DNA from: JBFMEX01 sp040752215
GTDB lineage: Bacteria > Pseudomonadota > Alphaproteobacteria > Rhizobiales > Hyphomicrobiaceae
DNA: 43,409 nucleotides
Reading direction: 5' to 3'
Assembly (NCBI GenBank): GCA_040752215.1
Contig: JBFMEX010000025.1
Location: 1 to 43,409 of the forward strand
In this document: positions 31,596-39,252 of the stretch, in pieces
Layout: each line of letters starts with the position of its first letter
How positions within the stretch are numbered: position 1 is the first letter of the stretch
The notes under the pieces: model-generated
Told to the model about the DNA's origin: nothing
What the model saw: the letters and a program-made list of their open reading frames with translations, nothing else
Database searches by the model: none
Translations under genes and position numbers: made by a program

Positions 31596-32704
31596 CAGTT
31601 CGACCCGACGGGTCCGCACGCGACACCCCCGGTCGCGGCTCCAGTCGACGCGGATGCCGCGCCGCGAGGCCCGCGCTCGGGGCAGACTCGCGCGATATCG
31701 TGTCCGGGGTGGAACGCGTGAAAGACGAATGCAAACGTGACGTCGTACGGCACATCGACGCGGCTGCCGTCGGGAGATACCCGTTGTGCGATGACGTTGC
31801 CGATGTCGCGACCGCCGGCGACGGTATGGTGATCGAGCGCCGAGGCCTGCCCCTTGCGCCATGAGACGTGGATGTCACGGCCAAGCCTGACCGCACCCTG
31901 CTCGCGCAAGAGCGCGAGGGTCACCGCGTGCGGTGCCTCGTCCTCGCGCACGACGACAACGCGCGCCATGGGGTTGATCCCGGCGCGGAACTCGCCGCGA
32001 TGAAAGAAGGGGACGGCGCTGGTGTCGTAGCCCTCGTAGGGATTGCGGCCGTAGTCGCGGAAGTGCGGGTCATTGGGTACCAGAACCTGGCCCTCGGGAC
32101 GGCGTTCCTTGAACAGTGCAAATGCCTCGAGCCGGGCCGGTACGAGCGCGAGCCGCGATCCCGTGAGCTTGCCGACGATGGCGCGTCCGGTGAACTGCTG
32201 CCACCAGCTCTCTGTCTGGCGGTCGTACATGACGAGGTCGGAGTGGCGCAGCTTGCCGGTGGTGCCGAAGTCGAGCGTGCCATGAGGCGTCTCTCGCTCG
32301 AACACGATGCCGGCGTTGCAGAGCGGGCAATAGGTCACCGCGACGGGCACGCCGCCGACCACGTCGTTGACGATCTCATGCCACATCAGGATGCGGACCG
32401 GATAGGCCCGTGCCTCGCCGTTGATCTCGACCCCGATCACGGCCTCCCTGTCCGAGATCTTGCGCTCGCCCGCCACCGGCTCGAACTTGGGCTTGTCGAT
32501 GGCGGGAATGCCGTCTTTCGGCGGCCCGCCGGAGACGATCTCGCTCCATTCGATCGACCGTTTGGTGAAGTCTGTGCGGGTCCAGCCCTCGCGGGTCCAC
32601 TGCTCGGGAGTGGCCAGCGCCGGCATCGATATGGCTGGGATCAGAGCCACGAGGCCGATCCAACATGCAGCACGGTGCCTTGTGCGCCGAAGAAGCGCTC
32701 GCAT
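31595..32704 (-). CDS. DUF3179 domain protein, exported
   Basis: The 369-residue protein begins with a signal peptide (LVALIPAISMPALA). It carries the DUF3179 core: IPAIDKPKF, VIGVEINGEARAYPVRILMWHEIVND, VTYCPLCNAGIVF, TLDFGTTGKLRHSDLVMYDRQTESWWQQFTG. The CPLC motif is a conserved Cys pair that could bind metal or act as a redox site; the family has no established biochemical function that I know. Two Met codons are possible; 32704 is chosen because CGGAGA stands seven bases before it. It forms a two-gene operon with the DUF3047 gene. Confidence 0.78.
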   Translation of the reverse strand: MRALLRRTRHRAACWIGLVALIPAISMPALATPEQWTREGWTRTDFTKRSIEWSEIVSGGPPKDGIPAIDKPKFEPVAGERKISDREAVIGVEINGEARAYPVRILMWHEIVNDVVGGVPVAVTYCPLCNAGIVFERETPHGTLDFGTTGKLRHSDLVMYDRQTESWWQQFTGRAIVGKLTGSRLALVPARLEAFALFKERRPEGQVLVPNDPHFRDYGRNPYEGYDTSAVPFFHRGEFRAGINPMARVVVVREDEAPHAVTLALLREQGAVRLGRDIHVSWRKGQASALDHHTVAGGRDIGNVIAQRVSPDGSRVDVPYDVTFAFVFHAFHPGHDIARVCPERGPRGAASASTGAATGGVACGPVGSN

Positions 32705-32710
32705 CAGCAT

Positions 32711-33255
32711 TCTCCGATCGAGCGATCGCCTGTGGTGTCCTCTCCGACCGCTATGCGGGGAGACGGATTGCTCGGCCGCTCGGCGCGCGCCGCACCGACC
32801 AGACCTGCCACCGCGACGGCGAGCGAGGAGATCAGGTCGGCAAGCGAGTAGAGACTGGACAAGGGCTTGTCCTCCTTACTGGGGTGATCACCGGAGTCGG
32901 CTGAATGGGCGAGACGACCGGGAAGCCCGCCTCCCGGCGGGGTCAAAAAGGGGCTTCCCGGTCGCTGGCACCGCGCAGCCGGTTGCAGATCGACAAGCGA
33001 CGGGACGCCTGCCGTTCTGCAAGCCGCACGGTCCAGCGGCGACGGCCTGGACCACCGTCTGCCGCAACGGAGTTCGGGGTCAGTGACGCAAAAGTTTCAA
33101 CCACTCTATCGATGCTGCGCTCACGAGTACGTGTTCGCCGGCCCCGTCGGCTGCGGTTGACCGGAGGTTCTCGACTATTTCCGGCTCAGCCTCACGCTGA
33201 CGGCTCGGAGGCCCGATCCCGCAGCGCGCTCCAGGTCCTGCTCCCGCAGTATGCG
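32711..33255. other. Intergenic region with a long inverted repeat
   Basis: No convincing gene lies in this 545-bp stretch. A perfect 13-bp inverted repeat, GACCGGGAAGCCC (32916-32928) and GGGCTTCCCGGTC (32951-32963), surrounds a 22-base loop and would form a very stable hairpin; it is followed by no T-tract. An 80-codon minus-strand frame (32704-32946) contains one hydrophobic stretch but has no ribosome-binding site. Confidence 0.45.
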
Positions 33256-33483
33256 CTATGGCTTGGAGTTGCGGCCGGCGAGCGCCCGCAGATCATCGGC
33301 CGTTATCGGCCTTCCTCCGACGCCCCAGGCGCGCGGCTCGACGTCCTCGATGGTGACCCAAGTGACCTGACGCAGCCCTTCACCTTCGACCGCAAGAACG
33401 GCATCGGTGACCTTGCGGATCATCTCGGCTTTCTGCTCGCTCGACAGATAGCGGCCGACTCCCTTGATTTGCACGAGTGGCAT
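33256..33483 (-). CDS. 4-oxalocrotonate tautomerase family protein
   Basis: The 75-residue product starts MPLVQIKGVGRYLSSEQKA; removal of Met leaves the N-terminal Pro that is the general base of tautomerase-superfamily enzymes. Length is slightly above the typical 60-72. Such enzymes isomerise unsaturated keto acids, and the substrate is not evident here. AAGGAGATC precedes the ATG. It lies 36 bp downstream of an AhpD-like gene, both being probable targets of the TetR-type repressor encoded just upstream on the same strand. Confidence 0.82.
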   Translation of the reverse strand: MPLVQIKGVGRYLSSEQKAEMIRKVTDAVLAVEGEGLRQVTWVTIEDVEPRAWGVGGRPITADDLRALAGRNSKP

Positions 33484-33519
33484 TCGTGATCTCCTTCGCG
33501 CTCCGACTCGAGGGATGGG

Positions 33520-34095
33520 TCAGGCCGCCTTGCTCCAGACGCGGCCGGCGAACATCTCGTCGAGCGGCGTGTGGCCGACGTGGTTGTAGTAGTTGGAGAG
33601 CGTCTTCACCGCGATGGCGAGGATGACCTCGAGCACCTGTCGCTCCTGGTATCCGGCGGCGACAAACGCTGCGACATCGGCCTTCGTCGGCAGACCTCGG
33701 GAGCTGACCATCGTCTCGGCGAACCTGGCGAGCACGGCGAGCCTGGCGTCGGCAATCGGCCGCCCGTCGCGGATCGCGTCGGTGACCTCGGGCGCCACCT
33801 TCGACATCTGGTCGGCGATCATACTGTGCGCCGCCACGCAGTAGTCGCAGGCGTTGGTACGGCTGATCGCCAGGAACACGACCTCCTGCTCGGCCGGCGT
33901 AAAGCCGGAGCCCTGGCGGAAGCGCGCGTAGCCGTCGAGGTAGGTCTCGAGCAGCCCGGGCGAGTGCGCCATGCCGGCGTACATGTTGGGAATGAAGCCG
34001 ATCTGCGCCTTGGCCTTCTGGAGCACCGCCTTTGCCAGCGGATCGGCGCTTTCGAGCGTTTTGGGAGCGAGGGGCAGCTTGTATTCGGCGGTCAT
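33520..34095 (-). CDS. Carboxymuconolactone decarboxylase / AhpD-like protein with CxxC
   Basis: The 191-residue product has the CMD/AhpD fold with the redox motif in CDYCVAAHSMIA, i.e. Cys-x2-Cys and a downstream His, typical of peroxidase-related alkylhydroperoxidase-like proteins. It could reduce organic peroxides or act as a disulfide reductase. AGGAGA precedes the ATG at 34095. Two palindromic sites resembling TetR-type operators lie 40-100 bp upstream, and the TetR gene itself ends 112 bp upstream, suggesting that oxidant or electrophile stress induces the gene together with the tautomerase. It should not be confused with the cysteine-less relative at 14 kb. Confidence 0.83.
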   Translation of the reverse strand: MTAEYKLPLAPKTLESADPLAKAVLQKAKAQIGFIPNMYAGMAHSPGLLETYLDGYARFRQGSGFTPAEQEVVFLAISRTNACDYCVAAHSMIADQMSKVAPEVTDAIRDGRPIADARLAVLARFAETMVSSRGLPTKADVAAFVAAGYQERQVLEVILAIAVKTLSNYYNHVGHTPLDEMFAGRVWSKAA

Positions 34096-34172
34096 GGTCT
34101 TCTCCTGTGGCCGGTTGTTGAGACGCGTCTTGTCTGGACCGACCATTCCAAACCGGACGCAGGGCAAGTGTA

Positions 34173-34194
34173 GAACGGTCGGTCAAAACCGACC
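34173..34194. promoter_or_regulatory. TetR-type operator candidate before the AhpD-like gene
   Basis: GAACGGTCGGTC (34173-34184) is one mismatch from the perfect palindrome upstream of the TetR gene. It overlaps another palindrome, GGTCGGT-CAAA-ACCGACC (34177-34194). A weaker GACCGACCATTC copy lies at about 34138-34149. Confidence 0.5.
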
Positions 34195-34206
34195 AAAAAA
34201 AGGGGC

Positions 34207-34785
34207 TCAGTGCAGCCGCCGCATGGCGTCCGTCATGATGGCTTGAAGAAGGCTCTTGTCGGGGCGGCTGCGGACGAGGACCAGCACGCCGAGCAGGGAG
34301 GCGAGCAGGCCGCGCGCGGTCTCGGCCACCTTCACGTCGGCTGCGATGTCGCCGCTCGCCTTGCCCTTGCGGATCATGCGGGCAAAGTAGGCCTCCACGT
34401 CCTCCTGGGCGCCGGCGACGATCTTGCGGATCTCCGGATCGTGCGCGGCGAGTTCCAGCGCGGTGTTGGTCATGAAGCAGCCGCGGCTTCCTCCCTTCTC
34501 GGGAACCTGCTCGATGAATGCCTGAAAGACCCGACGGATCGCATCGCGCGGGGAGTGGCGCGCCTCGAAGCCGGCCAGCATCCGGCGGCGCGCCTGGTCG
34601 TAGCTCCGGAGCGCCGACAGGAACAAGGCGCGCTTGTCGCCATAGGTGGCGTAGAGGCTGCCGCGATTGACGCCCATGCAATCGACGAGGTCCTGCATCG
34701 AGGTGGCCTCGTAGCCGCGGGCCCAAAACGCCTGCAACGCCTTGTCCAAGGCCGCCTGCTTGTCGAACTGCTTCTCCCACGGCAT
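34207..34785 (-). CDS. TetR/AcrR family transcriptional repressor
   Basis: The 192-residue protein has an N-terminal TetR helix-turn-helix (ALDKALQAFWARGYEATSMQDLVDCMGVNRGSLYATYGDKRALF) and an all-helical ligand domain containing SRGCFMTNTALE, a segment with a Cys typical of the TetR_C_16/YxaF-like subgroup that senses electrophiles. Start at 34785 follows GCAGGAGG; a Met six codons upstream is possible. A perfect palindrome lies in its own leader and a near copy before the AhpD-like gene, so it probably represses itself and the AhpD-like/tautomerase operon. Confidence 0.87.
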   Translation of the reverse strand: MPWEKQFDKQAALDKALQAFWARGYEATSMQDLVDCMGVNRGSLYATYGDKRALFLSALRSYDQARRRMLAGFEARHSPRDAIRRVFQAFIEQVPEKGGSRGCFMTNTALELAAHDPEIRKIVAGAQEDVEAYFARMIRKGKASGDIAADVKVAETARGLLASLLGVLVLVRSRPDKSLLQAIMTDAMRRLH

Positions 34786-34823
34786 CCGATCGCCTCCTGC
34801 CATGTGTACGCCTAGCGCGCTTG

Positions 34824-34835
34824 GAACGACCGTTC
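34824..34835. promoter_or_regulatory. Perfect palindromic operator candidate before the TetR gene
   Basis: GAACGACCGTTC is a perfect 12-bp palindrome 38 bp upstream of the TetR start. Its near copy before the AhpD-like gene makes autoregulation likely. Confidence 0.55.
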
Positions 34836-34907
34836 AAGTAGCGAATTCGTGAGCGGGAGACGGGCCGCTCGCGAGTCTGTGCTCGGGGGATCGGCACCGA
34901 GATGGAT

Positions 34908-35534
34908 CTAAGACCCGCTCGGCGGCGGGTAACGTACGCTGGATAGCGCAGCCTCCAGCTCGGCGATCCGCAGCTTCAGGGGCGCAATGGCCTGCTCGAC
35001 CTGCTCGGTCGTGAACCGCGGGGCGATGTGCTGCGGGCAGTTCCAGTCGAAGGCCTCGACGGTGATCAGCACACCGCGCTCGATGCGCGCGCGATATTGC
35101 GGATGGGTGAGCTTGGCGATCGTGCCACAGTCCTCGAGGCCGGCCAGCCGCGCGCGGCCGAGCAGCTTCAAGCGTGTTCGGCTGGGGTAGTCGATCATGA
35201 ATATCGACAGCCGATCGTTGCCGGCGAGATTGCCGACGCTGACGTACTGCCGGTTACCGGAGAAATCGGCGAAGCCGATCGTCCGCTCGCCGAGCACGCG
35301 GAGGAAGCCTTTCGGCCCGCCGCGATGCTGCAGGTACGGCCAACCTGTCTCGCCGACCGTCGCCATGAAAAAGTTGTCGCGCTCGGCAATAAAGGACGCC
35401 TCGATCGGGCCGAGCCTGTCGTTGACGTGGGCGTCGCCGCCCTCGCGACGGGCGTAGCCACTGCGGCTTCCCATCTCCGCCTGGACGGCCTTGACGGCAT
35501 CCGTGAACGCGATCTCAGCGAACCTGTGGCCCAT
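34908..35534 (-). CDS. Pyridoxamine 5'-phosphate oxidase-fold (PNPOx-like) flavin protein
   Basis: The 208-residue protein has a split-barrel FMN-binding pattern: LGPIEASFIAERDNFFMATVGETGWPYLQHRGGPKGFLRVL followed by IGFADFSGNRQYVSVGNLAGNDRLSIFMIDYP. The C-terminal part ends in an acidic helix, RIAELEAALSS. Members bind FMN, F420 or heme and reduce various small molecules; the physiological substrate is not clear. The start at 35534 follows AGGATTCT; a longer frame exists but that portion lacks similarity. It is 73 bp downstream of, and on the same strand as, the beta-lactamase-fold gene, so may belong to its transcript. Confidence 0.8.
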   Translation of the reverse strand: MGHRFAEIAFTDAVKAVQAEMGSRSGYARREGGDAHVNDRLGPIEASFIAERDNFFMATVGETGWPYLQHRGGPKGFLRVLGERTIGFADFSGNRQYVSVGNLAGNDRLSIFMIDYPSRTRLKLLGRARLAGLEDCGTIAKLTHPQYRARIERGVLITVEAFDWNCPQHIAPRFTTEQVEQAIAPLKLRIAELEAALSSVRYPPPSGS

Positions 35535-35607
35535 GAGAATCCTGCTTTCCGTTGGAGCACGAGGCTCGGGCAGGGTGCCTGCCCGAGCGATCTCGCTCGA
35601 CTCATAA

Positions 35608-36585
35608 TCAACCGGCGTGGGCCCAATTCTCCGCGATCCAACGCAGTGCGCCGCCATCGCGCGCGATCCGACCGAGGCCAGGGAACGGCATGTGTGTCGC
35701 CGCGATCAGCACCCGCTCGTCGGCAGCGCGCGGGAAGAACCGCTCCCGCATCGAACGCGCGGCCGCCGGATCCTGCTCGAAGACGAAGCCGATGTCGGCC
35801 GCGGCTGGGTGCAGCGCCGGATGGAACAGCATGTCGGAGACCATGATCAGGCTGTCGCCGCCATCCGAGATCCGCACGCCGACATGGCCCGGCGTGTGAC
35901 CGGTCAAGTCGACGATTCCAATGCCGCGCGCGATCTCGCGCTCGCCGTCGATGCGATTGAGCTTGGGGTAGAGACGAACGACCGCGGCGGTGGCATCGAA
36001 GCTGGACTTCAGGAAGTCGGGTGCTGCCGCGCGCATGGCCGGGTCGGTCCAGTGGGTGACGTCGCGCCGGTCGGCGAACACCTCGGCATTGGCGAACACT
36101 TTGCGACCGCCGGCGACCAGGCCGGAGATGTGGTCGAAGTGGAGATGGGTCAGCACCACGGCGTCGATGTCCGCAGCCTCGACGCCAACCGCCGCAAGCG
36201 CGGCCGGCAGCCGTCCCGTCTGGCCCAGTACACCCGCCGGCCCGGTGTCGATGAGGATCAGTTGATCAGGATCGCGGACCAGGAACTGGTTGAACGCCAG
36301 ACGGAGGCCGGTCTTGCGCGCGGCGAAGACCGCGCCAGCCGATTGCTCCACCTCGGCGGAGGTGCGGCCGGTGAAATAGCCATACGGCATATCGGCATAG
36401 CCGTCAGTCAGGGCCGTGACCTCGAACCGGCCGATCTTGATGGTGGCCACCGGAGGCAGCGTGGTAGCCGGCCGCGCCGTGCGCGCCCAGGTGGGCCCGG
36501 ACAGAGCACCGACAGCCGCCCCGGCAGCGAGCGGGGCGGTAGCGAGCGACGACAGCAAACTCCTGCGAGAAAGGTGATCGGACAT
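35608..36585 (-). CDS. Tat-exported metallo-beta-lactamase-fold hydrolase
   Basis: The 325-residue protein has a twin-arginine signal (HLSRRSLLSSLATAPLAAG) and the metallo-beta-lactamase metal motif THLHFDHISG, followed by further ligands in TGHTPGHVG, VSDMLFHP and ATHMPFPGL. It should bind two metal ions in the periplasm. It resembles quorum-quenching lactonase-like or alkylsulfatase-unrelated MBL proteins of the YP_ class; the substrate is not predictable. GGAGGAG lies six bases before the ATG. It is divergent from a LysR regulator gene with 162 bp between starts, which probably controls it. Confidence 0.85.
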   Translation of the reverse strand: MSDHLSRRSLLSSLATAPLAAGAAVGALSGPTWARTARPATTLPPVATIKIGRFEVTALTDGYADMPYGYFTGRTSAEVEQSAGAVFAARKTGLRLAFNQFLVRDPDQLILIDTGPAGVLGQTGRLPAALAAVGVEAADIDAVVLTHLHFDHISGLVAGGRKVFANAEVFADRRDVTHWTDPAMRAAAPDFLKSSFDATAAVVRLYPKLNRIDGEREIARGIGIVDLTGHTPGHVGVRISDGGDSLIMVSDMLFHPALHPAAADIGFVFEQDPAAARSMRERFFPRAADERVLIAATHMPFPGLGRIARDGGALRWIAENWAHAG

Positions 36586-36713
36586 TTCCAGCTCCTCCAG
36601 ATCGGGCACTCAAGATGTTGATGCCGCGAATGAAATCAGGGCTGTCTGGCGATCACGGCCCGCCGACACGGGTACCTTGACATCACGGGCAGATTGAATG
36701 AATGCCGATTGTC

Positions 36714-36730
36714 TGGAATAGATTGTTCCA
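36714..36730. promoter_or_regulatory. Candidate LysR-regulator binding palindrome
   Basis: TGGAA-N7-TTCCA lies 18 bp before the LysR start in the divergent spacer with the beta-lactamase-fold gene. It has the inverted-repeat form expected for LysR-type autoregulatory sites, but the call rests on position and symmetry alone. Confidence 0.35.
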
Positions 36731-36747
36731 CTTTGAGGAATGATCGA

Positions 36748-37671
36748 ATGGACCGTTGGCGCGAGATGGACGTGCTCGTGGCCGTCGTCGAAGTCGGCAG
36801 CTTCGCCGGCGCCGGGCGTCGGCTTGGGATGTCGCCGCCGGCGGTCACGCGGGCGATCTCCATGCTCGAGCAGCGCCTCGGGGTGCGCCTCGTCAATCGA
36901 ACCACCCGTACTCTCAGCCTCACCGAGGCGGGACACCGGTACTTCGAAAGCGCGCGCCGCCTCCTCGCTGAAATGGAGCACGCCGAGCAGGATGTCATCG
37001 GTCGGGCAACGACACCGAGCGGTGCGCTCGCGGTGACGGCCCCGGTCACCTTCGGTCGGCTGGCACTGGCGCCGATGCTCGCAGCGTTTCTCGCGGCTCA
37101 CCCTCGCATCACCGCCTCTCTCGTGCTCGTCGACCGGGTGGTCAATCTCGTCGAGGAGGGGATCGATGTCGGCATCCGGATCGGCAAGCTGCCCGACTCG
37201 AGCATCATCGCGCGCCGCGTCGGCGAGGTCCGGCGTGTCCTGGTGGCGAGCCCCGCCTATCTCGAAAAGCGCAGCGAGCCCCAGAGCCCATCAGACCTGG
37301 CGCATCACACCATCATCGGGTTCACCGGACTGATGTCGAGCCGGGAGCTGACCTTGCTCGAGAACGGCAAGCCTCGGAGCATCCCAGTGCGGCCGGTACT
37401 CGAGGTCAACGACGCCTCGGCCGCCCTGCTGGCGGCCGAGGCCGGCCACGGCATCACGAGCCTCTATTGCTACATGGCCGGCGAGAGCATCCGCTCCGGC
37501 CGATTGACGCCAGTTCTCCCCGCTTACTGGCCCGACCCGGCGCCGGTGCATGTCGTCTACCCGGACTCGCGCCTGCTTGCCACGAAGGTGCGCGCGTTCG
37601 TCGATTGGACCGCGCCGAGGCTAACGGCCGAGCTCACTCGCCTTTCGGCGCAGTCCGACCACACCACATAG
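36748..37671 (+). CDS. LysR family transcriptional regulator
   Basis: The 307-residue protein has the LysR winged helix-turn-helix at the N-terminus (MDVLVAVVEVGSFAGAGRRLGMSPPAVTRAISMLEQRLGVRLVNRTTRTLSLTEAG, spanning residues 7-62) followed by a two-lobed effector domain starting around residue 92 (GALAVTAPVTFGRLALAPMLAAFLAAHP). It is the DSF/CrgA-like branch by eye. GAGGAA lies before the ATG at 36748. Divergent orientation with the Tat-exported hydrolase gene suggests it regulates that gene. The effector molecule is unknown. Confidence 0.9.
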   Translation: MDRWREMDVLVAVVEVGSFAGAGRRLGMSPPAVTRAISMLEQRLGVRLVNRTTRTLSLTEAGHRYFESARRLLAEMEHAEQDVIGRATTPSGALAVTAPVTFGRLALAPMLAAFLAAHPRITASLVLVDRVVNLVEEGIDVGIRIGKLPDSSIIARRVGEVRRVLVASPAYLEKRSEPQSPSDLAHHTIIGFTGLMSSRELTLLENGKPRSIPVRPVLEVNDASAALLAAEAGHGITSLYCYMAGESIRSGRLTPVLPAYWPDPAPVHVVYPDSRLLATKVRAFVDWTAPRLTAELTRLSAQSDHTT

Positions 37672-38081
37672 ATACGTGTCGTGAGACAGATACGTATTGT
37701 GAAAACGTCGCACCGCCGGCAGCACCAGCACCGGTGGCGATCCTGCGGCGGTGCCGGTAGCGGTTCGCTTGGCTGGGCTCCATGCGACAATCTCCGCGGC
37801 CATTGAACTCGGCGGCGAATCGGCCAAGCTCGATCGAGCAACAGTCAAGGATTCGCAGGCGAGTGCCGAGGCCACCATGACAACGGAAATCGTCAGCCTC
37901 ATTGCCGCCTGCGACCGCGAATTGGTGGTGCATCCAGCCCTGAAGCTCGCACCCACGGCAGTTGCGCAGACCAACCGGAGTTTGGCAGGGCGGGATCGTG
38001 GCTTCCAGGTGCGAAATGCTCTTCGAGTCCTCCAGAGCCAAGGCAAATACCGTACTGAAACAATAGTTTCGACATACGATA
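37672..38081. other. Intergenic region between lysR and tRNA-Ser
   Basis: Nothing gene-like is supported. Two imperfect 18-bp tandem units beginning AGATACGT start at 37670 and 37688, the first overlapping the LysR stop codon. The minus-strand frames through this stretch run into the tRNA gene and are not real. Confidence 0.4.
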
Positions 38082-38171
38082 TGGCGGATGGGGTGGGATT
38101 CGAACCCACGAGACCCTCGCGAGCCTGCCGGTTTTCAAGACCGGTGCCATCAACCACTCGGCCACCCATCC
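38082..38171 (-). tRNA. tRNA-Ser(UGA)
   Basis: On the minus strand the gene begins GGATGGGTGGCCGAGTGG and ends CCCATCC-G-CCA with the CCA encoded. The acceptor stem GGATGGG/CCCATCC is perfect. The anticodon loop CTTGAAA gives anticodon TGA. A long variable arm (GGCTCGCGAGGGTCTCG region) identifies a class II tRNA, and the T-arm GTGGG-TTCGAAT-CCCAC is intact. Length is 90 nt, normal for tRNA-Ser. Confidence 0.95.
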
Positions 38172-38378
38172 GCGGCGCGTCTCCCCGACGCGCAGGCGGC
38201 GCACCGTAGTCGCTCCGCCCGAGCCTCTCAAGCCGGGATCGCTTTACCCTATTCTAAGCCGACTCTGCCATCATTCAGCCCGCCTTGGGTCATGCCGGCA
38301 GACTAGACCCGCAGGTCACGCGACAGCGTCAGACGGGCCCCATACAACAAAATCGATTGGGCCGAGCAGGGTTGCACG

Positions 38379-39116
38379 ATGGGAAGCGGGAAGCGATCGC
38401 GCGAGCGGTCCGCGCGTTGGCGCATGGCTGTCGGCGGCCGCGGGACGGCGGCTCTACTCGCCATCGGCGGGCTGATGGCAGTCGCCGGCTGCGCCAGCTC
38501 GGAGCGTGCCGCGCCTCAGCGGTCCGCAGATGTGCGGCCGAGCCCGCAGGTCGTCTCCGGCGGCGGTCCGATCCCCAAGGGCGGCGGCGTCTACAAGATC
38601 GGCTCGCCCTATCAGATCGCCGGGCGCTGGTACGTGCCGCGCGACGAGCCGGGCTACGATCAGGCCGGCGTCGCGTCCTGGTACGGAAGCGATTTCCATG
38701 GCCGGCGCACCGCCAATGGCGAGGTATTCGACATGAATGCGCTGACCGCAGCTCATCCGACGTTGCCGCTGCCCTCGCTCGCGACCGTCACCAATCTCGA
38801 CACCGGTCGCACCATTCTTGTCCGCATCAACGATCGCGGCCCCTACGCCAAGGACCGTCTGATCGATCTTTCGCGACGTTCGGCCCGCGAGCTGGGCTTC
38901 GAGCACATGGGCACCGCGCGGGTCCGCGTGCGCTACGCCGGCCCCGCGCCACTCGACGGCAACGACCACGCCGAGCGGCGCTACCTCGCCGGGCGGCCGG
39001 TAAATCCGGAGCAGCATGCGGCGCGGCCCGCCTTCCGTCCGTCGCCAGAGATCACCGCCAGCATCTCCAATGGCTGGTCTGTCTCCAGCTATCGCAGCGG
39101 GTATCTGCCGCGCTGA
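38379..39116 (+). CDS. rlpA: Septal-ring lytic transglycosylase RlpA family lipoprotein
   Basis: The 245-residue product is a lipoprotein with a lipobox in LMAVAGCASS and a double-psi beta-barrel domain: GVASWYGSDFHGRRTANGEVFDMNALTAAHPTLPLPSLATVTNLD, then RTILVRINDRGPYAKDRLIDLSRRSARELGF. The catalytic Asp/His/Glu pattern of RlpA is present. It lacks a C-terminal SPOR domain, so septal targeting by that route is not evident. Family members cleave denuded peptidoglycan glycan strands. The start at 38379 gives a long charged n-region; Met16 is an alternative. It is followed on the same strand by a D,D-carboxypeptidase gene, another cell-wall enzyme. Confidence 0.85.
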   Translation: MGSGKRSRERSARWRMAVGGRGTAALLAIGGLMAVAGCASSERAAPQRSADVRPSPQVVSGGGPIPKGGGVYKIGSPYQIAGRWYVPRDEPGYDQAGVASWYGSDFHGRRTANGEVFDMNALTAAHPTLPLPSLATVTNLDTGRTILVRINDRGPYAKDRLIDLSRRSARELGFEHMGTARVRVRYAGPAPLDGNDHAERRYLAGRPVNPEQHAARPAFRPSPEITASISNGWSVSSYRSGYLPR

Positions 39117-39252
39117 GCGAACGGCCATGGAGCGGCGCACGCAAGCGCGTGGCGGGCCGTTGACTCGGCCGTGCGAATGCCGTGATAGTGCGCGCAAACA
39201 CGACATCGTTCGAGCGCAAGGCCATGCGCCACATGTCATTGCGGGGCCCGAT

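Noticed and set aside
32704..32946. An 80-codon minus-strand frame upstream of the DUF3179 gene
   Set aside because: One hydrophobic stretch is present, but there is no ribosome-binding site, no recognisable family and the composition is not convincing.
37621..38169. Minus-strand frames through the tRNA-Ser gene
   Set aside because: They contain the false peptide produced by translating a tRNA (GLENRQAREGLVGSNPTP type) and run through the tRNA itself.
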